Source: Bosea sp. F3-2 (lineage in GTDB: Bacteria; Pseudomonadota; Alphaproteobacteria; Rhizobiales; Beijerinckiaceae). Taken from it: a stretch of DNA of 64,000 nucleotides. Location of the stretch: contig NZ_CP042331.1 of assembly GCF_008253865.1 (NCBI RefSeq), positions 1,426,001 to 1,490,000 of the forward strand. The letters run 5' to 3'. This document shows positions 26,434 through 34,675 of this stretch, one piece after another. The notes under the pieces are model-generated. The model saw only the letters and a program-made list of their open reading frames with translations. It ran no database searches and was not told the DNA's origin. The position numbers were made by a program, and so were the translations under genes. Numbering within the stretch: position 1 is the first letter of the stretch; every line of letters starts with the position of its first letter.

Positions 26434-26641
26434 TTATTATCGTCTAGTTTATAATCTTTCGAAACAATACAACCTACCGACAGGCACTACTTCCGGGCCT
26501 TGCTTCACCGCCCTGCCCCTCGACGTGATCTTCAACGAGCTGGCTGAGCCTGGCGGAGTGCCTTGATCCCGGCACATTCAGCATTGTGATTGTCGCGGAC
26601 ACCCTGCTTGGCCGAGCCGGATGCGCGACGATAACGCCTGC

Positions 26642-27670
26642 TCACACGGTCCGCGTCACCTTGGCCAGATGGGGCGGCCGATCGGGATCGAGGCCTCGGC
26701 TTTCCGCCAGAGCAGCGACCGCGCCGTAAAACGCACGGGCTTGCGCCAACGGTAGCAGCGGGGCTGGCAGCGCAGGCGGCAGAGGCAGGTTCCTGCCGTC
26801 GACCTCCCCGCTCGCGCCGGCATAGCGCAGATCGGCGCCGAGCTGCGTCAGGGCGGATGCGGCAGCAGCGACGCTCGTGCTGCCCTCGTCGCCGGGGTCC
26901 AGCGCCAGCGCCGGGAAGCCCGGCTCAACCAGAGCCAGCGGACCGTGCCGCACCTCGGCGGCACTGAAGGCCTCAGCGTGGATCCGGCAGGTTTCCTTGA
27001 ACTTGAGCGCGATCTCCTGTGCGATGCCGAAGCTCAGGCCACGGCCGATCACATAGAGACTGCGCGCCTCGCGCCAGGCCGAGAGAGCCGGCCGCCAGTC
27101 GCAGCGGCCGGCGGCGTCGAGCGCCTCTGGCGCCTGCGTCAACGCGGTCGACAGGGCATCGTCCTGAGTCCATTCGGCGGCGAGATGCAGGAAAGCGAGA
27201 CAGGTGGCGAGAAAACTCTTGGTCGCGGCGACGCTGTGCTCCGGCCCGGCCCGCAGCGGCACGAGCACGTCGACCATCTCGGCGAGCGGCGAAGCCTCGT
27301 CATTGACGAAGCCGACCACGAGCGCGTCGGCGCGCTTGGCCGCCTCGGTCAGGCGCAGAGCATCGGGGCTGCGACCCGATTGCGAGACGGCGATGAACAG
27401 GGCACGGGAGAGATCGAGCTCTCCGCCATAGACCGAGGCGAGGCTCGGCCCGAGCGAGGCGACCGGCAAACCGAGCGCAAGCTCGATCAGATATTTGCCA
27501 TAGGTTGCGGCATGGTCCGAGGAGCCGCGCGCGCAGGTTGCGACGAAGGCCGGCCGCTTGATGCGCAGGCGCTCGGCCAGATCGGTCATGATGGCCGCGT
27601 TCTCCGTCCGCTGGCGGAGCGCGACCGCAGCGGCCTCCGCCGCCTCCCGGGTGAGCAGAGCTTCAACCAT
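26642..27670 (-). CDS. SIS domain sugar-phosphate isomerase/deaminase/deglycase-like protein
   Basis: The 342-residue cytoplasmic protein has two SIS domains and no glutaminase domain. 'TCARGSSDHAATYGKYLIE', 'ISQSGRSPDAL'-type 'VSQSGRSPDALRL', 'SVAATKSFLATCLAF' and 'IGRGLSFGIAQEIALKFKET' match the GlmS-isomerase-like group that includes alternative glucosamine-6-phosphate deaminases (NagB-II) and the deglycases FrlB/FraB. It starts at 27670, overlapping the kinase gene by eight bases, and is last in the operon. With a PfkB kinase beside it, a phosphorylated amino-sugar or Amadori-type substrate is likely. Which one is open. Confidence 0.88.
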   Translation of the reverse strand: MVEALLTREAAEAAAVALRQRTENAAIMTDLAERLRIKRPAFVATCARGSSDHAATYGKYLIELALGLPVASLGPSLASVYGGELDLSRALFIAVSQSGRSPDALRLTEAAKRADALVVGFVNDEASPLAEMVDVLVPLRAGPEHSVAATKSFLATCLAFLHLAAEWTQDDALSTALTQAPEALDAAGRCDWRPALSAWREARSLYVIGRGLSFGIAQEIALKFKETCRIHAEAFSAAEVRHGPLALVEPGFPALALDPGDEGSTSVAAAASALTQLGADLRYAGASGEVDGRNLPLPPALPAPLLPLAQARAFYGAVAALAESRGLDPDRPPHLAKVTRTV

Positions 27671-28622
27671 GGCGGCGCACCGGCGTTTCGAGCAGCTGGT
27701 CCGCGAGGTGGGCGACCTGCCGAGGGTCGAGCTTGCTTCCTGTACCACCGACGCTCTGGACCGAAAGCGTGCCGCAGGCGATGCCCTCGGCGAGCGTGCG
27801 CTCGGGCGTGTGCCCAGCGAGCCAAGCCGCCAGGAAGCCAGCATTGAAGGCGTCCCCTGCGCCGGTGGTGTCGATCACCTTCCGGCAAGGCGCAGCCGGC
27901 AGCGTGATCTGGTCGCCGCCGCAATAGAGCCGCGCGCCAGCGCCGCCATCCTTGATCGCCACCACCGCGAAATGCTCGGCGAGGCGCCGCCCCGCGAGGT
28001 CGAGATCGTCGCAGCCGGCGATCACGCAGGCTTCGGCGGCGTTCGGCAGGAAGATATCGACGCCGCTGCAGCGCGCGATGAGATCATGCGAGCGGATCAG
28101 CGCGTCATCCCAGCTCGGGTCGAGCGAGACCGTGAGGCCGCGGCGGCGGGCCTCACTCACCAGATCAGGAATCTCGGCCAGCGTCGCGAACTCAGCGATG
28201 TGGAGATGGCAGGCGCGGGCATCGCCGAGCGCAGCCGCCAATGTCGCCGGGCGGGCCGGACCGGCGCGACGCGAGAGAAAGGCGCGCTCCCCGTCCTGAA
28301 CCATCGCGACGGTGAGCTGCGGACCGGCATCGGCAGCGCTTTCGAGAAAGGCGAGGTCGATGCCGCTGCCTTCGAGCGCAGGCCGCAGCGCTTGCGAGAT
28401 CGGGTCCTCGCCCAGGCGCGCGAGCAGGCCAGAGGGCCGGCCCAGCCCGATCAGATGCGCAGCGGTAATGAAGCCGCCGCCACCGGGAACGACCGCGACC
28501 TCCTCGGCGAAACGCTCCTCGCCGAGCCGTGGCATGGCCGCCAGTCCCCGAAAGACGAGATCGCAATAAAGCCGGCCGATGCTCAGCACCAGACCGCCCG
28601 GTTGTGGGCGTTCGACCATCAC
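27663..28622 (-). CDS. PfkB family carbohydrate kinase
   Basis: This 319-residue ribokinase-like enzyme has 'GGGGFITAAHLIGLG' near the N-terminus and the C-terminal PfkB signature 'DTTGAGDAFNAGFLAAWL' with the catalytic Asp. It uses ATP to phosphorylate a sugar or sugar conjugate. Its stop overlaps the SIS gene and its start overlaps the ATPase stop by four bases, so they are co-translated. Kinase plus SIS enzyme is the arrangement seen in fructoselysine and fructose-asparagine breakdown (FrlD/FrlB, FraD/FraB). Confidence 0.9.
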   Translation of the reverse strand: MMVERPQPGGLVLSIGRLYCDLVFRGLAAMPRLGEERFAEEVAVVPGGGGFITAAHLIGLGRPSGLLARLGEDPISQALRPALEGSGIDLAFLESAADAGPQLTVAMVQDGERAFLSRRAGPARPATLAAALGDARACHLHIAEFATLAEIPDLVSEARRRGLTVSLDPSWDDALIRSHDLIARCSGVDIFLPNAAEACVIAGCDDLDLAGRRLAEHFAVVAIKDGGAGARLYCGGDQITLPAAPCRKVIDTTGAGDAFNAGFLAAWLAGHTPERTLAEGIACGTLSVQSVGGTGSKLDPRQVAHLADQLLETPVRRHG

Positions 28623-29686
28623 AGGGCCCGCTCGCTCTTGGCATCGAACAGGCGCAGCGCCGATGCCGGAGCGACGAGCTTGACCGCTGCACCGATGGCA
28701 GGCGGCTTCTTGGCCGGCGCCGAGGCAAGCAGCAGCCCGCCTTCGGCCTCGACATGCACGAAGGTTTCCGGTCCGAGCGGCTCGACCACGGCAACCGTGC
28801 CGGCGAGGACGAGGTCTGCGCCCTCGCCCGGCTCCAGCACCCGCAATTCCTGCGGGCGGACGCCGACGAGGAGCTCGGCCGGAAGCGGACCGGACCAGGC
28901 AACCGGCACCTCGCCGAGCTGGAGGGTGCTCCGACCAGCTTCGGAGGTCGCTTTCGCGGGCACGATGTTCATCGTCGGCGAGCCGATAAAGCGGGCGGTG
29001 AAGACATCCGCCGGCTTCTCATAGAGCTCCATTGGCGCGCCGACCTGCAGGATGCGCCCGTCGCGCATCACCACGATCCGGTCGGCCAGCGTCATCGCCT
29101 CGACCTGATCGTGAGTGACGAAGACGATAGTGGTGCCGAGCCGCTGGTGCAGCCGCTTGATCTCGAGCCGCATCTGCCCGCGCAGCTGCGCATCGAGGTT
29201 GGAGAGCGGCTCATCGAACAGGAAGACGGCCGGATCGCGCACCATGGCACGCCCGATGGCAACGCGCTGGCGCTGGCCGCCGGATAGCGCCGAGGGCCGG
29301 CGCTCCAACAACGCCGTCAGGCCGAGCACCTCGGCGACCTCCTCGACGCGCTTGCGCTTCTGCGCCTTGTCGAGCCCGGAGGTGTAGAGGCCGAAGGCAA
29401 TGTTCTCGGCCACGCTCATATGCGGGTAGATCGCGTAGTTCTGGAACACCATGGCGATGTTCCGCTGCTTGGGCTCCAGCTGGTTGACGACGCGCCCGCC
29501 GATCGAAATCGAGCCGCCGTCGATCTCCTCAAGGCCCGCGATCATACGCAGCGTCGTGGACTTGCCGCAGCCGGAGGGGCCGACGAAGACGACAAACTCA
29601 CCATCCTGGATATCGAGGTCGATGCCGTGCACGACCTGCGTCGGGCCATAGCGCTTGACCAGTTTCTCGATCGCAATCCCGGCCAT
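28619..29686 (-). CDS. Sugar ABC transporter ATP-binding protein (UgpC/MalK type)
   Basis: The 355-residue ATPase has Walker A 'GPSGCGKSTTLRMIAG', signature 'LSGGQRQRVAIGRAMVRDP', Walker B 'VFLFDEPLSNLD', H-loop 'FVTHDQVEAMTLADRI' and a C-terminal MalK-like OB/TOBE domain (about 235-355). It drives the importer formed by the two permeases at 31210-32984. Its start overlaps the stop of the lyase-like gene by one base. MalK-type ATPases serve sugars and sugar conjugates. Confidence 0.92.
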   Translation of the reverse strand: MAGIAIEKLVKRYGPTQVVHGIDLDIQDGEFVVFVGPSGCGKSTTLRMIAGLEEIDGGSISIGGRVVNQLEPKQRNIAMVFQNYAIYPHMSVAENIAFGLYTSGLDKAQKRKRVEEVAEVLGLTALLERRPSALSGGQRQRVAIGRAMVRDPAVFLFDEPLSNLDAQLRGQMRLEIKRLHQRLGTTIVFVTHDQVEAMTLADRIVVMRDGRILQVGAPMELYEKPADVFTARFIGSPTMNIVPAKATSEAGRSTLQLGEVPVAWSGPLPAELLVGVRPQELRVLEPGEGADLVLAGTVAVVEPLGPETFVHVEAEGGLLLASAPAKKPPAIGAAVKLVAPASALRLFDAKSERAL

Positions 29687-31203
29687 CAGACGGCTCCTGC
29701 CAAGGCGGCGAATGCGCCGTTCAACTCTTGCCGCGCAGACTCCTCGCGCTGCGCCGTCGCGGCAGCCGCGTCGTCGGCTGCAGCAAGCTCGGTGCGATAG
29801 CCCGCAAGCGCCGCGCCCAGCGCCTTCGGACCCGGCCCGCCGAAGCGCTCGCGCAGGGCGACGAAATTCTCCGGCGAGACGGCGACTACGAAATCCTCCT
29901 GGCTCAGGGCGGGCTCGCGGCCGGCGGCATGGCGGAAGGCAGCGACGAAAGCCTCGTAGCCATCACGCTGCAGGTCACCATCTCTGGCGACGACGGCGCG
30001 CGCGACCGCCGAGGCGATCTCGTGCGCGACGCGGAACGGCAGGCCCTCGCGGCGCACCAGCGTGTCGGCAAGCTCGGTGATGGTGATGCAGGACCGGCGG
30101 ATGGTCTCGGCGACACGGCGGCTGTCCACTGCAAGCGTCGGCAGCAGCGCGGCGAGCAGGTCGAGCACGCGCCCACCCGTCTCAAAGGCCTGATAGCCCG
30201 CTTCCTGGGTCTCGCCCTCGCTGTCGTTCATGTCAGTGAAAGGCGTGTTGTGGACGATGTCGCGCGCCATGCGGGCGCGGCTCATCGTCTGCGAGGAGAG
30301 ATGGCGCAGATGTTCGATCGGCACCGGATTGCGCTTCTGCGGCATGATCGAAGAGATCTGCACGAAGGCATTGGGAACATAGATCTGTCCGACCTCGAAG
30401 GCGGTCCAGAACTGCAGGTCCTGGATCACGCGGCCGAGATGGAGGAAGACGAGCTCGATCGCGCTGAAGACGCTGGTGACGTAGTCGACCGCAGCGATGC
30501 AGCCATAGGAGTTCTGCAGCGGCGCCTTGAAGCCGAGCAGATGCGCGACGCGGTGACGGTCGAGCGGGAAGCCGGATGTGGTGATCGCGGCGGCACCCAT
30601 CGGGCAGAGATCGAGGAGCTCGCGCGCCTGCATCAGACGCTGGTGATCGCGCAGCATCACCTCGATGGCGGCGGCGAGATAATGGCCTAGCGTCGAGGGC
30701 TGGGCTGGCTGGCCGTGGGTATAGGCGACGATCAGCGTCGCCCGCTCGCGCTCGGCCAGCGTCAGCGCGGCCGCAATGACGGCGCGCAGGCGCGCGGCGA
30801 GCCGGTCGAGCCGCGGCTTCAGCGCCAGCTTGAACAAGGTGTGGTCGATGTCGTTGCGGGACCGACCGGTGTGCAGCCGGCCGTCATCCTCCGGTTTCAG
30901 GCGCTTGCGCAGCTCGGCTTCGACCAGGAAGAAATAATCCTCGACCTCGCCGGTGTAGCTCAGGGTCGCGGGAGCGATTTCCTGCTCGATCGCGGCGAGC
31001 GCGCGGGCGATCTCCGCAGCCGTAATATGCGGCAGGATGCCGGTCTCGGCCAGCATCACGAGATGGGCCCGGTCGATGGCGCGGAAGCCCTCGACGTGAT
31101 GGGTCTTCGCTCCGTCGAAGAGCGGGCGCAGCACCGTCTCCTTGTAGACCGGATCGGGAAAGACGGATGTGTCGCGCAGGCGCGGGTCGGTGTTGTCAGT
31201 CAT
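29686..31203 (-). CDS. Argininosuccinate lyase-like C-N lyase
   Basis: This 505-residue member of the fumarase/aspartase superfamily is closest to argininosuccinate lyase. The succinyl-binding 'LHTGRSRNDIDHT', the 'THGQPAQPSTLGHYL' helix with the catalytic His and the flexible catalytic-serine loop 'SSIMPQKRNPVPIEHLR' are kept, so it should release fumarate from an N-substituted aspartate. The argininosuccinate-side residues differ: where ArgH has a YNKDxQEDKE-type sequence it reads 'FTDMNDSEGETQEAG', and the KLWGGRF start is absent. It lies inside a sugar ABC operon, 6 bp from the permease gene, so it is unlikely to serve arginine synthesis. EDDS lyase shows that this group can take other N-succinyl compounds. 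Confidence 0.85.
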   Translation of the reverse strand: MTDNTDPRLRDTSVFPDPVYKETVLRPLFDGAKTHHVEGFRAIDRAHLVMLAETGILPHITAAEIARALAAIEQEIAPATLSYTGEVEDYFFLVEAELRKRLKPEDDGRLHTGRSRNDIDHTLFKLALKPRLDRLAARLRAVIAAALTLAERERATLIVAYTHGQPAQPSTLGHYLAAAIEVMLRDHQRLMQARELLDLCPMGAAAITTSGFPLDRHRVAHLLGFKAPLQNSYGCIAAVDYVTSVFSAIELVFLHLGRVIQDLQFWTAFEVGQIYVPNAFVQISSIMPQKRNPVPIEHLRHLSSQTMSRARMARDIVHNTPFTDMNDSEGETQEAGYQAFETGGRVLDLLAALLPTLAVDSRRVAETIRRSCITITELADTLVRREGLPFRVAHEIASAVARAVVARDGDLQRDGYEAFVAAFRHAAGREPALSQEDFVVAVSPENFVALRERFGGPGPKALGAALAGYRTELAAADDAAAATAQREESARQELNGAFAALAGAV

Positions 31204-31209
31204 CGGACC

Positions 31210-32052
31210 TTATCCCTTCAGCCCGGCGAGCACGACACCACGGACGATGTAGCGCTGCAGCACCAGGAAGACGGTGAGCGTCGGCAGGGTGGCGAGCGCC
31301 GCCCCCGTCATGATCAGCTCCCATTGCACCTGCGCCTCCACGGCGAAGCTCGTGAGGCCGACAGGGAGCGTGTAGAGTTCCTTGCTCGTCGTCACGATCA
31401 GCGGCCAGATGAAGGCCGTCCAGTTGCCCAGGAAGGTGAAGATCGCGAGGGCCGAGAGCGCCGGCGTCACCAGCGGCATGGCGATGCGCCAGAAGATCGC
31501 GAATTCGTTGAGGCCGTCGACGCGCGCCGCCTCGAGGAAATCGTTCGGCACCGTCTCGAAGAACTGCTTCATCAGGAAGGTACCGAAGGCGGTCATGAGC
31601 CCTGGGAACATGATGCCCCAATAGCTGTCGAGCCAACCGAAGTTCTTGGCCATGACGTACCAGGGGATGACCAGCATCTCGGTCGGGATCATCAGCGTCG
31701 AGAGGATGGCGATGAAAACGAGATAGCGGCCGCGGAACTGGAATTTCGCCAGCGTGTAGCCGACCAGGCTGTCGAAAAAGACGTTGGAGAGCGTCACGAC
31801 GGCCGCGATGCCGAAGGAATTCGCGAACCAGCGCAGGAAGCGGCCGTCCGACAGCACCGTGACATAGTTTTCCAACGTCGGATGCGCCGGGAAGAAGGCG
31901 AGATCGTAGATCTCGGAGGAATCCTTCAGCGAGGTCGCGAACATGAAGGCGAGCGGCGTCACCATCAGGAGGCCGCCGCCGAAGAGCAGCAGCCAGGCAA
32001 GGATGCGGCCGGGTCCGGTGCGACCGGAGAGCGGCGAGGCGATGGCGCTCAT
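31210..32052 (-). CDS. Carbohydrate ABC transporter permease (MalG type)
   Basis: The 280-residue inner-membrane protein has six helices and the EAA loop 'EAARVDGLNEFAIFWRIAMPL' in its shortened form 'FLEAARVDGLNEF'. It pairs with the MalF-type permease upstream, whose stop overlaps its start by one base. It belongs to the CUT1 class, which imports di-, oligo- and modified sugars. Confidence 0.92.
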   Translation of the reverse strand: MSAIASPLSGRTGPGRILAWLLLFGGGLLMVTPLAFMFATSLKDSSEIYDLAFFPAHPTLENYVTVLSDGRFLRWFANSFGIAAVVTLSNVFFDSLVGYTLAKFQFRGRYLVFIAILSTLMIPTEMLVIPWYVMAKNFGWLDSYWGIMFPGLMTAFGTFLMKQFFETVPNDFLEAARVDGLNEFAIFWRIAMPLVTPALSALAIFTFLGNWTAFIWPLIVTTSKELYTLPVGLTSFAVEAQVQWELIMTGAALATLPTLTVFLVLQRYIVRGVVLAGLKG

Positions 32053-32984
32053 CAGCGATCCCTCAGCAAGCGTAGCTGCAGCAGCGAGACGCAGAGCAGG
32101 ACGAGAAAGAGCACGACGGTCTGGGCCGCGGCATAGCCCATTTCGAAGGAGGAGAAGGCGGTCTGGTAGATCATCAGTACGAGCGGCTTGGTCGCGTTCA
32201 GCGGCCCGCCGGGATCGCTGCTCGTCTGGCTCGTCATGTTGTAGACCTGATCGAAGATCCGCAGGAACCCGATCGAAGAGAAGACGACGAGGAAGATGAT
32301 CGTCGGCTTGAGAAGCGGCAGGGTGATCCGCCTGAGGATGGCGAGATCAGGGAGCCCGTCGATGCGTGCCGCCTCGTAATAGGTGGTCGGGATGGCGCGT
32401 AAGCCCGCGAGGAAGATCACGACCTGGAAGCCCAGCCCCGCCCAGATCGCCGGCGCGAGCACGGCCGGCAGCGCCTGCGTCGTCGAGCGCAGGAAGGGCT
32501 GCTGGGGGATGCCGAGCCCGGCGAGCAGGTTGTTGAACAGGCCGATCGGCACCGGCTGGTAGAACCAGCGCCAGACCCAGGCCATCGCCGCCGCCGTGGT
32601 GAGGAAGGGCAGGAAGTAGAGCGCCCGGATGAAGCCGTGCATGAAGCGGACGCGGTCGAGATGATAGGCGATCACGAAGGACAGGATCAGGCTCAGCGGC
32701 GTACCGATGACGAGGTAGAGGAAGGTGTTGGCGAACACCTTCCAGAATACTGGATCGGTCAGCAGGCGCTCGAAATTGGCGAGACCGACGAAGGCCGGCG
32801 GCGTCATCAGGTTCCACCTCGTGGTCGAGATCACGAAGGCCTCGACCGTCGGATAGAAGCGGATCAGCCCGTAGAACAGGATCGGCACGGCGAGGAAGGC
32901 CCAGGCCCAGACGACCTGCTTCTGCCGCAGGCTGAGGCCCTGCCAGAGGCGGCCCTGCGCATCGTTATGTCGCGTGAGACTCAT
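32052..32984 (-). CDS. Carbohydrate ABC transporter permease (MalF type)
   Basis: The 310-residue membrane protein has six helices and the EAA loop 'YYEAARIDGLPDLAILRRI'. It is the CUT1 partner of the permease that follows. ATG at 32984 (MSLTRHNDAQGRLW) is preferred since the in-frame sequence further upstream lies within the palindromic repeat at 33021-33231 and is not protein-like. The ribosome binding site is weak. Confidence 0.9.
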   Translation of the reverse strand: MSLTRHNDAQGRLWQGLSLRQKQVVWAWAFLAVPILFYGLIRFYPTVEAFVISTTRWNLMTPPAFVGLANFERLLTDPVFWKVFANTFLYLVIGTPLSLILSFVIAYHLDRVRFMHGFIRALYFLPFLTTAAAMAWVWRWFYQPVPIGLFNNLLAGLGIPQQPFLRSTTQALPAVLAPAIWAGLGFQVVIFLAGLRAIPTTYYEAARIDGLPDLAILRRITLPLLKPTIIFLVVFSSIGFLRIFDQVYNMTSQTSSDPGGPLNATKPLVLMIYQTAFSSFEMGYAAAQTVVLFLVLLCVSLLQLRLLRDR

Positions 32985-33020
32985 TGCAGCTCGAAATGGC
33001 TTTGCGCTTACGACTTGTTC

Positions 33021-33231
33021 GTCACTCCGGGGCGCCGCGAAGCGGCGAGCCTGGAACCCATGAACACGACGCTGTTCCAGCTCGTCATGCTCGCCCTTGC
33101 GGCGAGCATCCACGTCTTGAACGCCACCCTGCCCGAATGAAGACGTGGATGGTCGGGACAAGCCCGACCATGACGGAAAGGGCGGTGTTCATGGGTTCCG
33201 GGCTCGCGCCTGCGGCGCGCCCCGGAATGAC
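33021..33231. repeat. Nested palindromic repeat element (copy 2)
   Basis: Two palindromes are nested. The outer arms (33021-33067 and 33185-33231, 47 bp each) are inverted repeats with a few differences. The inner arms (33083-33118 and 33140-33175, 36 bp each) have the same length and ends (CGTCATG...CATCCACGTCTT). Each arm is itself a hairpin: GCTCGCC-CTTGC-GGCGAGC in one, GGTCGGG-CTTGT-CCCGACC in the other. It lies between the binding-protein gene and the permease gene of one operon, so the hairpins would be transcribed and could set relative expression of the binding protein. Confidence 0.82.
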
Positions 33232-33252
33232 GCTGCGGCTCCAGCGGAACGC

Positions 33253-34512
33253 TCACTTCTTGTAGAAGCGGTCGAGGATCGCCTGCTCGGCCTTGGCCGC
33301 CTCGGCGAGCGCCGCCTTGGGCTCCTGGTTCTGGAGCAGCACGCGGTTGGCCATGTCGAGGATGACCTGGCGCTGCGGCATCTCGTCGACGAACACCGTC
33401 GCCTGCGAATAGTTCAGCGCCTTCAGGAACGGGCCGTAAACCGGATGGCCGAGATTCTTCTCGGTCTCGGCCGCGGCCTTGCGCGCCGGCAGCTCGCCGA
33501 CCGTCTCCAGCCAAAGCTGCATCGATTCCGGCGAGGTGACGAAGGCCATGAACTTTTTCGCCGCCTCGAGCTTCTCGCCCGTCGGCTTGGTGGTGATGGC
33601 GTTAACCCAGTAGCTGGCGAAGTTCGACTTCGTCCCGTCCGGTCCGGCCGGCAGCTCGGCGACGCCCCACTCGAAGTTCTTGATGCCGCCGAACGCGCCC
33701 AGGCGGAACGAGCCGTCGATCGTCATCGCCGCACGACCGGCGCGGAAGGCGGCTTGGCCCTCGTCCATGAAGCCGGCGAGCCCAACCTTGTGGACGCGCT
33801 GGAGATCGGCATACCAGGCCAGCGACTTGGCGCCCGCCTCGCTGTCATAGGTCACCTTGCGGCTGTCGGCGCTGTAGGGCGCACCGCCCATCTGGCGCAG
33901 CAGCACCTCGCGCCACCAGTGATAGTCCTGGCCGGGCATGTCGAGCGTGATGCCCGCCTGCAGCATGTTGCCGGCACCGTCGCGCTTCGTGGTCTTCTTG
34001 GCGACGTCGAGGAACTCGTCGAGCGTCTTCGGCGGCTTGGCCGGATCGAGCCCCGCCTCCTGGAAAATCTTCTTGTTGTAGAACAGCGCCAGCGAGCGCA
34101 CCGCCGTCGGCAGGCCGTAATATTCGCCGTCGCGCTTCATCGCCGAGACGATCGGGTAGAATTCCTTCTCGATCATCTCCGGCGGGAAGGCATCGCGCGG
34201 CAGCGGCCGGATGACCTTGCCGGCGATGAAGTTGTCGACCCAGCCATAGAAGAGCTGGACCACGTCCGGCCCCTGCCCGGCGGGCGCCGCCGCGACGATC
34301 TTGGTCTGGTAGTCGGCATAGGGGAAGGTCGTGTGCTTGACCTTGATATTCGGGTTTGCGGCCTCGAAGCGCTTGATCAGCTCGTTCATCGCCTTGACGC
34401 GAGCGTCGAACACATACTGCCAGTATTCGATCTCGACCGCCTGGGCGCGGGCGCCGGCAATGGCGCCGACAGATATCAACATGCCCAGGAACAATCCGCG
34501 AAAGCCGCGCAT
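33253..34512 (-). CDS. Carbohydrate ABC transporter substrate-binding protein
   Basis: This 419-residue periplasmic protein has a signal peptide ending at 'AGARAQAVEIEYW' and the family-1 (MalE/UgpB) binding fold: 'LIKRFEAANPNIKVK', 'DVVQLFYGWVDNFI', 'YYGLPTAVRSLALFYNKKIF' and 'RAAMTIDGSFRLG'. It delivers the substrate to the permease pair. It is the first gene of the leftward operon and is divergent from the ROK regulator. The repeat element follows it before the permease gene. Confidence 0.92.
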   Translation of the reverse strand: MRGFRGLFLGMLISVGAIAGARAQAVEIEYWQYVFDARVKAMNELIKRFEAANPNIKVKHTTFPYADYQTKIVAAAPAGQGPDVVQLFYGWVDNFIAGKVIRPLPRDAFPPEMIEKEFYPIVSAMKRDGEYYGLPTAVRSLALFYNKKIFQEAGLDPAKPPKTLDEFLDVAKKTTKRDGAGNMLQAGITLDMPGQDYHWWREVLLRQMGGAPYSADSRKVTYDSEAGAKSLAWYADLQRVHKVGLAGFMDEGQAAFRAGRAAMTIDGSFRLGAFGGIKNFEWGVAELPAGPDGTKSNFASYWVNAITTKPTGEKLEAAKKFMAFVTSPESMQLWLETVGELPARKAAAETEKNLGHPVYGPFLKALNYSQATVFVDEMPQRQVILDMANRVLLQNQEPKAALAEAAKAEQAILDRFYKK

Positions 34513-34578
34513 GACCTCTCCCCTCTGGTTGCGACGCCCGTTTCATCCGCTCCCGGCAGGCTGGGCTGTCTGGCGCCA

Positions 34579-34607
34579 TGCTTTTCCCGGCACAGGATCG
34601 CTGTCAA
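34579..34607 (-). promoter_or_regulatory. Probable promoter of the sugar/lyase operon
   Basis: On the minus strand TTGACA (34602-34607) is a perfect -35 box, with a poor -10 (AAAGCA or AAGCAT, 34578-34584) 17-18 bp on and the binding-protein start 66 bp further. The palindrome at 34611-34635 begins three bases upstream of the -35 box. Confidence 0.45.
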
Positions 34608-34610
34608 CAA

Positions 34611-34635
34611 ATTAATTCACTTGAATTGAATTAAT
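34611..34635. promoter_or_regulatory. Perfect palindromic operator, probably for the ROK regulator
   Basis: ATTAATTCA (34611-34619) and TGAATTAAT (34627-34635) are perfect 9-bp inverted repeats around a 7-bp spacer. It is the most AT-rich site in the surrounding kilobases and lies between the divergent regulator and transporter operon. Size and position fit a NagC/XylR-type ROK dimer site. Confidence 0.72.
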
Positions 34636-34675
34636 AGCCGTCGCAGCTTGTCCCAACGAAGAAGCCCGGTTTCCG

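Noticed and set aside
26642..27670. Assignment as GlmS (glucosamine-6-phosphate synthase)
   Set aside because: There is no N-terminal glutaminase domain with its catalytic Cys; only the SIS half is present.
29686..31203. Assignment as arginine-biosynthetic ArgH
   Set aside because: The argininosuccinate-side motif and the KLWGGRF start are missing and the gene is inside a sugar ABC operon, so I call it ArgH-like only.
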